Source of the DNA: an uncultured Dehalococcoidia bacterium
GTDB taxonomy: Bacteria > Chloroflexota > Dehalococcoidia > Lucifugimonadales > CATQGZ01
NCBI GenBank assembly: GCA_958295685.1
Contig: OY282365.1
Location: forward strand, 1,798,001-1,862,000
Direction of reading: 5' to 3'
DNA length: 64,000 bases
A program made the translations under genes and the position numbers. Of this stretch, positions 51,501 through 63,500 are shown piece after piece. Each line of letters starts with the position of its first letter. Position 1 is the stretch's first letter. The notes below the pieces were generated by a model. It was given only the letters and a program-made list of their open reading frames with translations. It was not told where the DNA came from and made no database searches.

Positions 51501-54500
51501 GTTCTGGGTCCAGGTCTGGTTGGGGATGGTTGCCGAGAACGTTGGCGCCAGGTCCGAATTTATGGTTATCGTGAAGGTGAGCTCCGCCGCGTCTCCGTCG
51601 GCGTCGGCGGCCTTCCAGGTGTAGGTGGCGGCGGTCTGGTGGCCGGTCGGGGTGCCGCTGATCTCGTGGCTGGCGTTCTTGGTCACGCCTGCGGGGAGCG
51701 CGGGGCTGAGGGTGTAGATCAGGCTGCCGTCGCCGCCGGTGGCGGTGGGGAGGGTGAGCGCGGTTATCGCCTTGTTCTGCGTCCAGGTCTGGTTGGCGAT
51801 GGTGGCCGAGAAGGACGGGGCGAGGTCTTCGGCTATGGCTATGGAGAAGGTGAGCTGAGCCTCGTCGCCGTCGGCGTCGGCGGCCTTCCAAGTGTAGGTG
51901 GTTGCGGTCTGGTGGCCGGTCGGCGTGCCGCTGATCCGGTGGCTGGCGTTCTTGGTTACGCCGGCGGGCAGTGACGGGCTGAGGGTGTAGGTCCGCGAAC
52001 CGTCTCCGCCGGTGGCCAGGGGCAGGGTGAAGGCGGTTATCGCCTGGTTCTGCGTCCAGGTCTGGTTGGGGATGGTGGTCGAGAACGTTGGCGCCAGGTC
52101 CGAATTTATGGTTATCGTGAAGGTGAGCTGAGCCGCATCTCCGTCGGTGTCGGTGGCCTTCCATGTGTAGGTCGTCGCGGTCTGGTGGCCGGTCGGCGTA
52201 CCGCTGATCCGGTGGTTGGCGTCTTTGGTTACGCCGGCGGGCAGCGTGGGGCTGAGGGTGTAGGTCCGCGAACCGTCTCCGCCGGTTGCCAGAGGCAGGG
52301 TGAAGGCGGTTATCGCCTGGTTCTGCGTCCAAGTCTGGTTGGGGATGGCCGCCGAGAAGGACGGGGCGAGGTCTTCGGCTATGGCTATGGTGAAGGTGAG
52401 CTCGGCCGCGTCTCCGTCGGCGTCGGTGACTTTCCATGTGTAGGTCGTCGCGGTCTGGTGGCCGGTCGGCGTACCGCTGATCTCGTGGCTGGCGTTCTTG
52501 GTTACGCCGGCGGGCAGGGCGGGGGTGAGGGTGTAGGTCCGCGAACCGTCTCCGCCGGTGGCCAGGGGCAGGGTGAAGGCGGTTATCGCCTTGTTCTGCG
52601 TCCAGGTCTGGTTGGGGATGGTCGCCGAGAAGGACGGTATGCCGTCGACGCTGATGTTGAAGGCCAGGCTTGCCTTGTCGCCGTCGGTGTCCTCCGCCGT
52701 CCAGGTGTAGGTCGTGGCTGCCTGTTTCACGCTCGGCGTGCCGCTGATCTGGCGTGTCGTGAGGTTCAGTGTTACGCCGTTGGGCAGCGCGGGGCTGAGG
52801 GTGTAGGTCAGGCTACCGTCGCCGCCGGTGGCCAGGGGCAGGGTGAACGAACTTATCGCCTGACGCTGAGTCCAGGACTTGTCGGACATGACCGTCGAGC
52901 CGAAGGTCGGTACGCCGTCGACCGCTATGTCGAAGGTCAGGCTTACCGTGTCGCCGTCGGAGTCCTCCGCAGTCCAGGTGTACTCCGTGCTCGCCTGCTT
53001 CACGCTCGGCGTGCCGCTGATCCGGTGGCTGGCGTTCTTGGTTACGCCGTTGGGCAGCGCGGGGCTGAGGGTGTAGGTCAGATTGCCGTCTCCGCCGGTT
53101 GCGGTGGGGAGGGTGAAGGCGGTTATGGCCTGACGCTGGGTCCAGGACTTGTCGGATATGGTTGCCGAGCCGAAGGACGGGGACAGGTCTTCGGCTATGG
53201 CTATGGAGAAGGTGAGCTGAGCCGCGTCTCCGTCGGTGTCGGTGACTTTCCAGGTGTAGGTGGTCGCGGTCTGGTGGCCGGTCGGCGTACCGCTGATCTC
53301 GTGGCTGGCGTTCTTGGTTACGCCGGCGGGCAGGGCGGGGGTGAGGGTGTGGGTCAGGCTGCCGTCTCCGCCGGTGGCCAGAGGCAGGGTGAAGGCGGTT
53401 ATGGCCTGGCGCTGGGTCCAGGTCTGGTTGGGGATGGTCGCCGAGAAGGACGGGGACAGGTCCTCGGCTATGGTTATGGTGAAGGTGATCTCCGCCTCGT
53501 CGCCGTCGGCGTCGGCGGCCTTCCAGGTGTAGGTGGTCGCGGTCTGGTGGCCGGTCGGCGTACCGCTGATCTCGTGGCTGGCGTTCTTGGTTACGCCGGC
53601 GGGCAGTGACGGGCTGAGGGTATAGGTCAGGCTGCCGTCGCCGCCGCTTGCGGTGGGCAGGGTGAAGGCGGTTATCGCCTGGCGCTGGGTCCAAGTCTGG
53701 TTGGGGATGGTCTGCGAGAACGTTGGCGCCAGGTCCGAACTTATGGTTATCGTGAAGGTCAGCTGAGCCGTGTCTCCGTCGGCGTCGGTGGCCTTCCAGG
53801 TGTAGGCCGCGGCGGACTGGTGGCCGGTCGGCGTACCGCTGACGGCGTATGGGGTAGTGGTGGATACGCCGGCGGGGAGCGCGGGGGTGAGGGTGTAGGT
53901 CAGGCTGCCGTCGCCGCCGGTTGCGGTGGGCAGGGTGAGCGCGGTTATCGCCTCGTTCTGCGTCCAGGTCTTGTTGGAAATGGTCTGAGAGCCGAAGGTG
54001 GGTACGCCGTCGACCGCTATGTCGAAGGTCAGGCTTGCCGTGTCGCCGTCGGAGTCCTCCGCAGTCCAGGTGTACTCCGTGCTCGCCTGCTTCACGCTCG
54101 GCGTGCCGCTGATCCGGTGGCTGGCGTTCTTGGTCACGCCGGCGGGCAACGCGGGGCTGAGGGTGTAGGTCAGGCTGCCGTCGCCGCCGGCTGCGGTGGG
54201 CAGGGTGAAGGCGGTTATCGCCTGGCGCTGGGTCCAAGTCTGGTTGGGGATGGTCTGCGAGAACGTTGGCGCCAGGTCCGAACTTATGGTTATCGTGAAG
54301 GTCAGCTGAGCCGTGTCTCCGTCGGCGTCGGTGGCCTTCCAGGTGTAGGCCGCGGCGGACTGGTGGCCGGTCGGCGTACCGCTGACGGCGTATGGGGTAG
54401 TGGTGGATACGCCGGCGGGGAGCGCGGGGGTGAGGGTGTAGGTCAGGCTGCCGTCGCCGCCGGTTGCGGTGGGCAGGGTGAGCGCGGTTATCGCCTCGTT

Positions 54501-57500
54501 CTGCGTCCAGGTCTTGTTGGAAATGGTCTGAGAGCCGAAGGTGGGTACGCCGTCGACCGCTATGTCGAAGGTCAGGCTTGCCGTGTCGCCGTCGGAGTCC
54601 TCCGCAGTCCAGGTGTACTCCGTGCTCGCCTGCTTCACGCTCGGCGTGCCGCTGATCCGGTGGCTGGCGTTCTTGGTCACGCCGGCGGGCAACGCGGGGC
54701 TGAGGGTGTAGGTCAGGCTGCCGTCGCCGCCGGCTGCGGTGGGGAGGGTGAAGGCGGTTATCGCCTGGCGCTGGGTCCAGGACTTGTCGGATATGGTTGC
54801 CGAGCCGAAGGACGGTATGCCGTCAACCGCTATGTCGAAGGTCAGGCTTGCGGTGTCGCCATCGGCGTCCTCCGCAGTCCAGGTGTACTCCGTGCTCGCC
54901 TGCTTCACGCTCGGCGTGCCGCTAACGCGGTGGCTGGCGTTCTTGGTTACACCGTTGGGCAGTGACGGGCTGAGGGTGTAGGTCAGGGAGCCGTCGCCGC
55001 CACTCGCGGTGGGGAGGGTGAAGGCGGTTATGGCCTGGCGCTGGGTCCAGGACTTGTCGGATATGGTCTGAGAGCCAAAGGACGGGGCGAGGTCTTCGGC
55101 TATGGTTATGGTGAAGGTCAGCTGAGCCGCGTCTCCGTCGGCGTCGGTGACTTTCCAGGTGTAGGTGGTTGCGGTCTGATACCCCGTCGGGGTGCCTGTC
55201 ACTCGGTGGCTGGCGTTCTTGGTCACGCCTGCGGGCAGGGCTGGGGTGAGGGTGTGGGTCAGATTGCCGTCTCCGCCGGTGGCCAGAGGCAGGGTGAAGG
55301 CGGTTATCGCCTGGTTCTGCGTCCAGGTCTGGTTGGGGATGGTGGCCGAGAAGGACGGGGCGAGGTCTTCGGCTATGGTTATGGTGAAGGTGAGCTCGGC
55401 CGCGTCTCCGTCGGTGTCGGTGACTTTCCAGGTGTAGGCGGCGGCGGTCTGGTGGCCGCTCGGCGTGCCGCTGATCCGGTGGCTGGCGTTCTTGGTTACG
55501 CCGGCGGGCAGGGCTGGGGTGAGCGTGTGGGTCAGATTGCCGTCTCCGCCGGTGGCCAGAGGCAGGGTGAAGGCGGTTATCGCCTGACGCTGCGTCCAGG
55601 TCTGGTTGGGGATGGCCGCCGAGAAGGACGGGGCGAGGTCTTCGGCTATGGTTATGGTGAAGGTAAGCTGAGCCGCGTCGCCGTCGGCGTCGGTGACTTT
55701 CCAGGTGTAGGTGGCGGCGGTCTGGTGGCCGGTCGGCGTGCCGCTGATCCGGTGGCTGGCGTTCTTGGTTACGCCGGCGGGCAGGGCGGGGGTGAGGGTG
55801 TGGGTCAGATTGCCATCTCCGCCGCTTGCCAGGGGCAGGGTGAAGGCGGTTATCGGCTTGTTCTGAGTCCAAGCCTGGTTGGGGATGGTCGCCGAGAAGG
55901 ACGGGGACAGGTCTTCGGCTATGGTTATGGTGAAGGTGAGCTCGGCCGCGTCTCCGTCGGTGTCGGTGACTTTCCAGGTGTAGGTGGCCGCGGTCTGGTG
56001 GCCGGTCGGCGTACCGCTGATCCGGTGGCTGGCGTTCTTGGTCACGCCTGCGGGCAGGGCTGGGCTGAGGGTGTGGGTCAGATTGCCGTCTCCGCCGGTG
56101 GCCAGAGGCAGGGTGAAGGCGGTTATCGCCTGGTTCTGCGTCCAGGTCTGGTTGGCGATGGTTGCCGAGAAGGACGGGGACAGGTCTTCGGCTATGGCTA
56201 TGGTGAAGGTGAGCTCGGCCGCGTCTCCGTCGGCGTCGGTGACTTTCCAGGTGTAGGTGGTCGCGGTCTGGTGGCCGCTCGGTGTGCCGCTGATCCGGTG
56301 GTTGCTATCCTTGCTCACGCCGGCGGGCAGGGCTGGGGTGAGGGTGTGGGTCAGATTGCCGTCTCCGCCGGTGGCGGTGGGCAGGGTGAGCGCGGTTATC
56401 GCCTGGTTCTGCGTCCAGGTCTGGTTGGGGATGGTTGCCGAGAAGGACGGGGCGAGGTCTTCGGCTATGGCTATGGTGAAGGTGAGCTCGGCCGCGTCTC
56501 CGTCGGCGTCGGTGACTTTCCAGGTGTAGGTCGTGGCGGTCTGGTGGCCGGTCGGGGTGCCGCTGATCCGGTGGCTGGCGTTCTTGGTTACGCCGGCGGG
56601 CAGGGCGGGGGTGAGGGTGTGGGTCAGATTGCCGTCTCCGCCAGTTGCCAGAGGCAGGGTGAAGGCGGTTATCGCCTGGTTCTGCGTCCAGGTCTGGTTG
56701 GCGATGGTGGCCGAGAAGGACGGGGCGAGGTCTTCGGCTATGGCTATGGTGAAGGTCAGCTGAGCCGCGTCTCCGTCGGCGTCGGTGACTTTCCAGGTGT
56801 AGGTCGTGGCGGTCTGGTGGCCGGTCGGCGTGCCGCTGATCCGGTGGCTGGCGTTCTTGGTTACGCCGGCGGGCAGGGCTGGGCTGAGGGTGTGGGTCAG
56901 ATTGCCGTCTCCGCCGGTGGCCAGAGGCAGGGTGAAGGCGGTTATCGCCTGGTTCTGCGTCCAGGTCTGGTTGGCGATGGTGGCCGAGAAGGACGGTATG
57001 CCGTCGACCGCTATGTCGAAGGTCAGACTTGCCGTGTCGCCATCGGTGTCCCGCGCAGTCCAGGTGTACTCCGTGCTCGCCTGTTTCACGCTCGGCGTGC
57101 CACTGACCTGGCGGGTCGTGAGGTTCAGTGTTACGCCGTTGGGCAATGCGGGGCTGAGGGTGTAGCTCAGGGAGCCGTCGCCGCCGCTCGCGGTGGGGAG
57201 GGTGAAGGCGGTTATGGCCTGACGCTGGGTCCAGGACTTGTCGGGGATGGTCGCCGAGAAGGACGGTACGCCGTCGACGCCGATGTCGAAGGTCAGGCTT
57301 GCGGTGTCGCCGTCGGTGTCCCGCGCCGTCCAGGTGTACTCGGTGCTGGCCTGCTTCACGCTCGGCGTGCCGCTGATCCGGTGGCTGGCGTTCTTGCTCA
57401 CGCCGTTGGGCAGTGACGGGCTGAGGGTGTAGGTCAGGGAGCCGTCGCCGCCGCTCGCGGTGGGGAGGGTGAAGGCGGTTATGGCCTGGCGCTGGGTCCA

Positions 57501-60500
57501 GGACTTGTCGGATATGGTGGTCGAGCCGAAGGACGGTACGCCGTCGACCGCTATGTCGAAGGTCAGGCTTGCGGTGTCGCCGTCGGAGTCCTCCGCCGTC
57601 CAGGTGTACTCGGTGCTCACCTGTTTCACGCTCGGCGTGCCGCTAATCTCGTGGCTGGCGTTCTTGGTTACGCCGTTGGGCAGTGACGGGCTGAGGGTGT
57701 AGGTCAGGGAGCCGTCGCCGCCGCTCGCGGTGGGGAGGGTGAAGGAGGTTATGGCCTGACGCTGGGTCCAGGACTGGTCGGCGATGGTTGCCGAGCCGAA
57801 GGTGGGTACGCCGTCGACGCCGATGTCGAAGGTCAGGCTTGCGGTGTCGCCGTCGGTGTCGGTTGCCGTCCAGGTGTAGGTCGTGCTCGTCAGCTTGCCG
57901 CTCGGGGTGCCGCTGACGGCGAACGTGGTAGTGGTCGCTACGCCTGCGGGCAATGCGGGGCTGAGGGTGTAGGTCAGGGAGCCGTCGCCGCCGCTCGCGG
58001 TGGGGAGGGTGAAGGCGGTTATGGCCTGACGCTGGGTCCAGGACTTGTCGGATATGGTTGCCGAGCCGAACGACGGCGCCAGGTCTTCGGCTATGGTTAT
58101 CTTGAAGGTCAGCTGGACCGCGTCGCCGTCGGCGTCCGTGGCCTTCCAGGTGTAGGTGGTTGCGGTCTGGTGGCCGGTCGGTGTGCCGCTCACTTCGTGG
58201 TTGGCGTTCTTGCTCACCCCCGCCGGCAGCGCCGGGCTGATTGTGTAGGTCACCGGGGTGTCGCCGCCGTTCACCGTCGGCAGCGCGAAGCCGGTTATCT
58301 GCTGCCGCTGCGTCCAAGACTGGTTGGCGATGGTCGTCGAGCCGAAGGTCGGGATGCCGTCCACGCTGACGTAGAAGGTCAGGCTTGCCGCGTCGCCGTC
58401 GGTGTCCTCCACCTTCCAGGTGTACTGCGTCCGCGCCATGGAGACCGTTGGCGTACCTATGATGGTTTTCTCGGCCTCGGGCAGTATTCCCATCAAGGCG
58501 GCTCTCGGCGGTGTGCTGGTTGCGCCGCTGGGAAGAGCCGGAGAGAGGGTGTAGGTGAGCTCACCGTCGCCGCCGTGAGCGCCGGGGAGAACGACCTCGC
58601 TTATCGGCTGGCGCTGGGTCCAAGACTGGTCGCCGACGGCGATTGAATAGAACGCCGGCACGCCGTCGATCGCGATGGTGAAGGTCAGTCTTGCCGTATC
58701 GCCGTCGGCGTCACGCACAACCCAGGTGTAGGTCGTGGTGGCCAGCTTCACGGTGGGCGTGCCGCTGATCTCGTGGCTGGCGTTCTTGGTCACGCCTGCG
58801 GGCAGCGCGGGCCTGATGGTGTAGCTCAGCGGCGCGTCTCCGCCTGTTGCCGTCGGCAGGGTGAAGGCGGTTATCCGGTCATATTGCTTCCAGGACTGGG
58901 CCGCGATGGTCTGGGAGCCGAACGTGGGGAACAGGTCCTCGGCTATGGCTATGGTGAAGGTGAGCTCCGCCGCGTCGCCGTCGGCGTCGGTGACTTTCCA
59001 GGTGTATGTGGCGGCGGCCTGGTGGCCGGTCGGGGTGCCGCTGATCCGGTGGCCGGCGTTCTTGGTTACGCCTGCGGGCAGGGCCGGGCTGAGGGTGTGG
59101 GTCAGATTGCCGTCTCCGCCGGTGGCCAGGGGCAGGGTGAAGGCGGTTATCGCCTTGTTCTGCGTCCAGGTCTGGTTGGGGATGGTGGCCGAGAAGGACG
59201 GTATGCCGTCGACCGCTATGTCGAAGGTCAGGCTTGCGGTGTCGCCGTCGGTGTCCCTCGCCGTCCAGGTGTACTCCGTGCCGGCCAGCTTCACGGTGGG
59301 GGCGCCGCTGACTTCGCGCGTCGTGAGGTTCAGCGTTACGCCGTTGGGCAGGGCGGGGCTGAGGGTGTAGGTCAGGGAGCCGTCGCCGCCGCTTGCGGTG
59401 GGCAGGGTGAAGGCGGTTATGGCCTGTCTCTGGGTCCAGGACTGGTCGGATATGGCCGCCGAGCCGAAGGTCGGGACGCCGTCGACTGCTATGTCGAAGG
59501 TCAGGCTTGCGGTGTCGCCGTCGGTGTCCGTTGCCGTCCAGGTGTACTCCGTGCTCGCCTGCTTCACGGTCGGCGCACCTGTCACGCGGTAGGGGGTCGT
59601 GGTCGCGCGGGTTAGGCCGTCGGGCAGGGCGGGGCTGAGGGTGTAGGTCAGGGAGCCGTCGCCGCCGCTTGCGGTGGGGAGGGTGAAGGCGGTTATGGCC
59701 TGACGCTGGGTCCAGGACTTGTCGGATATGGTCGCCGAGAAGGACGGTACGCCGTCGACCGCTATGTTGAAGGTCAGGCTTGCGGTGTCGCCGTCGGCGT
59801 CCTCCACCGTCCAGGTGTATTCCGTGGCCGCCTGCTTCACGGTCGGGGCGCCGCTGACGCGGTGGCCGGCGTTCTTGGTCACGCCGTTGGGCAGGGCGGG
59901 GCTGAGGGTGTAGGTCAGCGGGGCGTCTCCGCCGGCTGCGGTGGGGAGGGTGAAGGCGGTTACCGCCTGCCGCTGGGTCCAGGTCCGGTCGGCGATGGTT
60001 GCCGAGCCGAAGGTGGGGGCGAGGTCCTCGGCTATGGTTATGGTGAAGGTCAGCTGGGCCGTGTCGCCGTCGGCGTCGGTGACCTTCCAGGTGTAGCTGG
60101 CGGCGCCTTGGTAGCCGCTCGGCGTTCCGCTGACGCGGTACGGGGTCGTGGTTGCGCGGGTTACGCCTGCGGGCAGGGCGGGGCCGAGGGTATAGGTCAG
60201 CGGGGCGTCTCCGCCGCTTGCCGTGGGCAGATCGAACGCGGTTATCGCCTGCCGCTGGGTCCAAGATTGGTTGGCGACGGCTGCCGCGCCGAAGGTGGGG
60301 AACAGGTCTTCGGCTATGGTTATGGTGAAGGTGAGCTCGGCCGAGTCGCCGTCGGCGTCGGTGGCCGTCCAGGTGTAGGTCACCGCGGTCTGGTGGCCTG
60401 TCGGCGTGCCGCTGACGGCGAACTCGGTACTGGTGGCAGACGTGGTGCTGGTGGCCACGCCTGCGGGCAGCGCGGGGCTGAGGGTGTAGGTCAGGCCGCC

Positions 60501-63500
60501 GTTGCCGCTTGTGGCCGTGGGCAGGTCGAACGCGGTTATCGGCTGGCGCTGCGTCCAGGTCTGGTCGGCGATGGTCTGGGAGCCGAAGGTCGGCTCCACG
60601 TCCTCGTATATGGTCACGAAGAACCGGATTCTCGCCATGTCGCCGTCCTCGTCCGTCACTGTCCAAGCGAATCGCGTTTTGGACTGGTAGAACGGGGACG
60701 CTCCGGTCACCCGGAGGCTGTCGCTAATGTCCATTCCGGGGGGCAGCCCCGGTTCCATCATGTAGGTCAGCGTCCCGTTGCCGCCGGCGGCTCTGGGCAG
60801 GGTGAACGGCGTTACGTCCACGTTCTGCGTCCAGAACTGCTCGGGGATGGTCTGGCCGCCGAAGGTCGGCTTGCTGTCCACGCTGACGGAGAACCGCAGC
60901 GAGGCCGAGTCCCCGTACTCGTCGGTAACGGTCCAGGTGTACTGGGTGCTGGACATCGCGGGGGTGGGCGTACCGCTCACGGCGAAGGTGGAGGTGGCGG
61001 AGCGGGTCACGCCGTCGGGCAGGGCGGGCGACAGGGCGTAGGTCAGCGTGCCGTAGCCGCCGGTGGCGGCGGGCAGGTCGAACGGCGGGATCGGGAGATT
61101 CTGCGCCCAGTCCTTGTTCGCTATAGTCTGGCTGCCGAAGCTGGGCGGGACGCCGACCGCGATGTCGAACGTGAGGCTGCCCGTGTCCCCGTCGGCGTCG
61201 GTGGCCGTCCAGGTGTACAGCGTGCTCGTCGCGGCGGCGGTGGGCGTGCCGCTCACGGCGCGGGTGGCGGCGTCCATGGTTACGCCGGCGGGCAGGGCGG
61301 GCGTCAGCGCGTAGGTCAGCGCCCCGTCGCCGCTGTTCGCCTCCGGCAGGGTGAACCCCGGTATCTGCTTGCCGCGAACCCAGCGCTTGTTCTCTATCAG
61401 CCCGCTGAAGTAGGGCATCAGGTCGGGGGCTACGGTGATGTAGAAGGATAGGACCGCGCTGTCCGCGTCGGGGGCGGCCGCCGTCCAGGTGTACAGGGTC
61501 CGCGCCATGGCTTCGGTGGGCGTGCCGCTGATTTGACCGGCGCCAATCTCGGGTAGGTTCCTCAGGTGGCGGCGGGTAGTCGTTGCGAGGGTTAAGCCGG
61601 CGGGAAGGGCCGGGGAGAGCGTGTATTGGACCTTGCTATCGTAGTACCTGTCCGGGTCTCCACTATCGAATCCTGGGCCTTCCACAGTGGGGAGGAAGAT
61701 ACGGGTGTTGTACCAGGTGTTCCCACTAAATATCTCGGGATTGGGTACTTGCCAGTCCTCTGGCTGGGTAGGTAGTACCTGCTTGTTCTGCAACCAGCTC
61801 TGGTCGGCAATCGTCTTGGTGCCGAAGAAGGGCAAGTTGACGCCGGCGTGATCAGTGGCGACGTGGAAGGTCACCGATGCCGTCTCGCCGTCGGAGTCGG
61901 TGGCCGTCCAAGTGTACATGGTCCGCGCCCTGGCGCCGGCGGGAGCGCCGCTCACGGTGTACGGAGTCGAGGTTGCGATGGTTACGCCGCGCTGGAAAGG
62001 CGGGATGATGGTGTAGGTGAGCGCGCCGTCGCCGCTGGTGGCCGTGGGCAGCGTGAACTCGGTTATCGGCCCGGCCCTGAGCCAGGTCTGGTCGGCGACC
62101 GTTTGGGAGCCGAAGGTTGGGACCGCGCTTTGGCCTATGGTGATGTCGAAGCTGACGCTGCCCCTCACGCCGTGGGGGTCCCGGGCGGTCAGGGTGTAGC
62201 TGGTCCGCGCCGCGAGCGTCCTCGCCGTCCCCGATATGGTCCGCGTCGTGTTGTCGAAGGACATCCCCGCGGGCAGGGCGGGCGTGAGGGAGTAGGTGAG
62301 GCCGCCACGCCCGCCCACGGCCTCCGGCAGCGTGTGGGATACCGCTCGGTTGACGTACCAGTCCTTGTCCGCAACCGCGTCGGCGGCGAAGGTGGGCACG
62401 GTGATGACGTGACCGTCCACCCGGTGGCCTGCGGCGTCGGTTATCGCGTGGCTGCCCAGCCCCAGGTTGGCGTTCACCCCGCTGTGGCTTTGAATTGTCC
62501 CGCCGTTGAGGTTCAGGGCGCCCGCGCCGACGGAGACGCCGTTCGTGTCGGTGTCGCCCGTCCGGACTTGGTAGCGGAAGGTGATCGAGCGGTCGTCCGT
62601 GCGGTGGTAGGCCGCGGTCGTCGTCGCGCCGTCCAGGGTGATGGTCAGCTGCGGGGAGCCGGTTACGGCCATCCGCTTGTGGAACGACAACTCCACGTAT
62701 ATCGCCTCGCCCGCGCCGTAGGCGCCGGCCAACGGGGTGGACGTGATGGCGGCCCCGGTAACGTTGGGGGGGCGGTTCTGCGCGCCGTCCACCTTGTGGT
62801 CGGCGAAGGGCGTCGTCGCGCCGTTGCCGATGTTGGCCGCCACGTTGTTGCGCCGCGTCGTAATCCTCGCGCCGTTCAGAGACATAGCGTTGGCCGGAAG
62901 GCTTATCCCGTCGACGTCCAGGTCGCCCGCCTGCACCAGGTACCGGAAGCTCAGGATAGTGCCGTTGCTGCCGACGTAGCTCGCGGTGCGGACGCTGCCG
63001 CCGATTTGGAGGGACAACCGCGGGCTGCCGGCAACGTTGACCTGCTCGTCGAAGACGACCCCCACGCGGATGTATTCGTCCGCGTCGTAGCCTCCGGCGG
63101 CGTTGGGTTGGCTCTGCACGGTGGCATACCGGATTAGGGCCGGGGCCTGCGCTCTCTTGAGAATGGCGTGGCGTAGGTTTTCGGGCACCGCGGCGTGGGT
63201 GAGGACGGCGGGGTTGCCGACGGCCCGGCTGCCGACGTCGCCGGACAGCGAGTTCCGGGAGACGCCGATGCCGTTGGGGTCCTGGTCGCTGGCCTGCACC
63301 GTGTAGCCAATCAGGACCTTGGCGTAGTTGTTGCTGGTGGGCTGATAGTAGGACCACGAGCTCGCCGTAACCGTCCCGTTCGCCAGCGTCAGCGGTACGC
63401 TCGCCGAGCTCACCCGCACCGGCCCGCTGAACGTAACCAGCGCGTTTATGGTCTCCCCCGCGAAGTAGCTGGGCGCGTCCAGCGCCCCCGGCGTCAAACT

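Noticed and set aside
46335..61451. Very long plus-strand open frames (46335-49697, 49887-51974, 52185-53609, 55206-57416, 59862-61451)
   Set aside because: They are antisense shadows of the repetitive giant gene. The high-G+C, in-phase repeats keep the opposite frame open, and the products are Gly/Arg/Val-rich repeats with no family resemblance.
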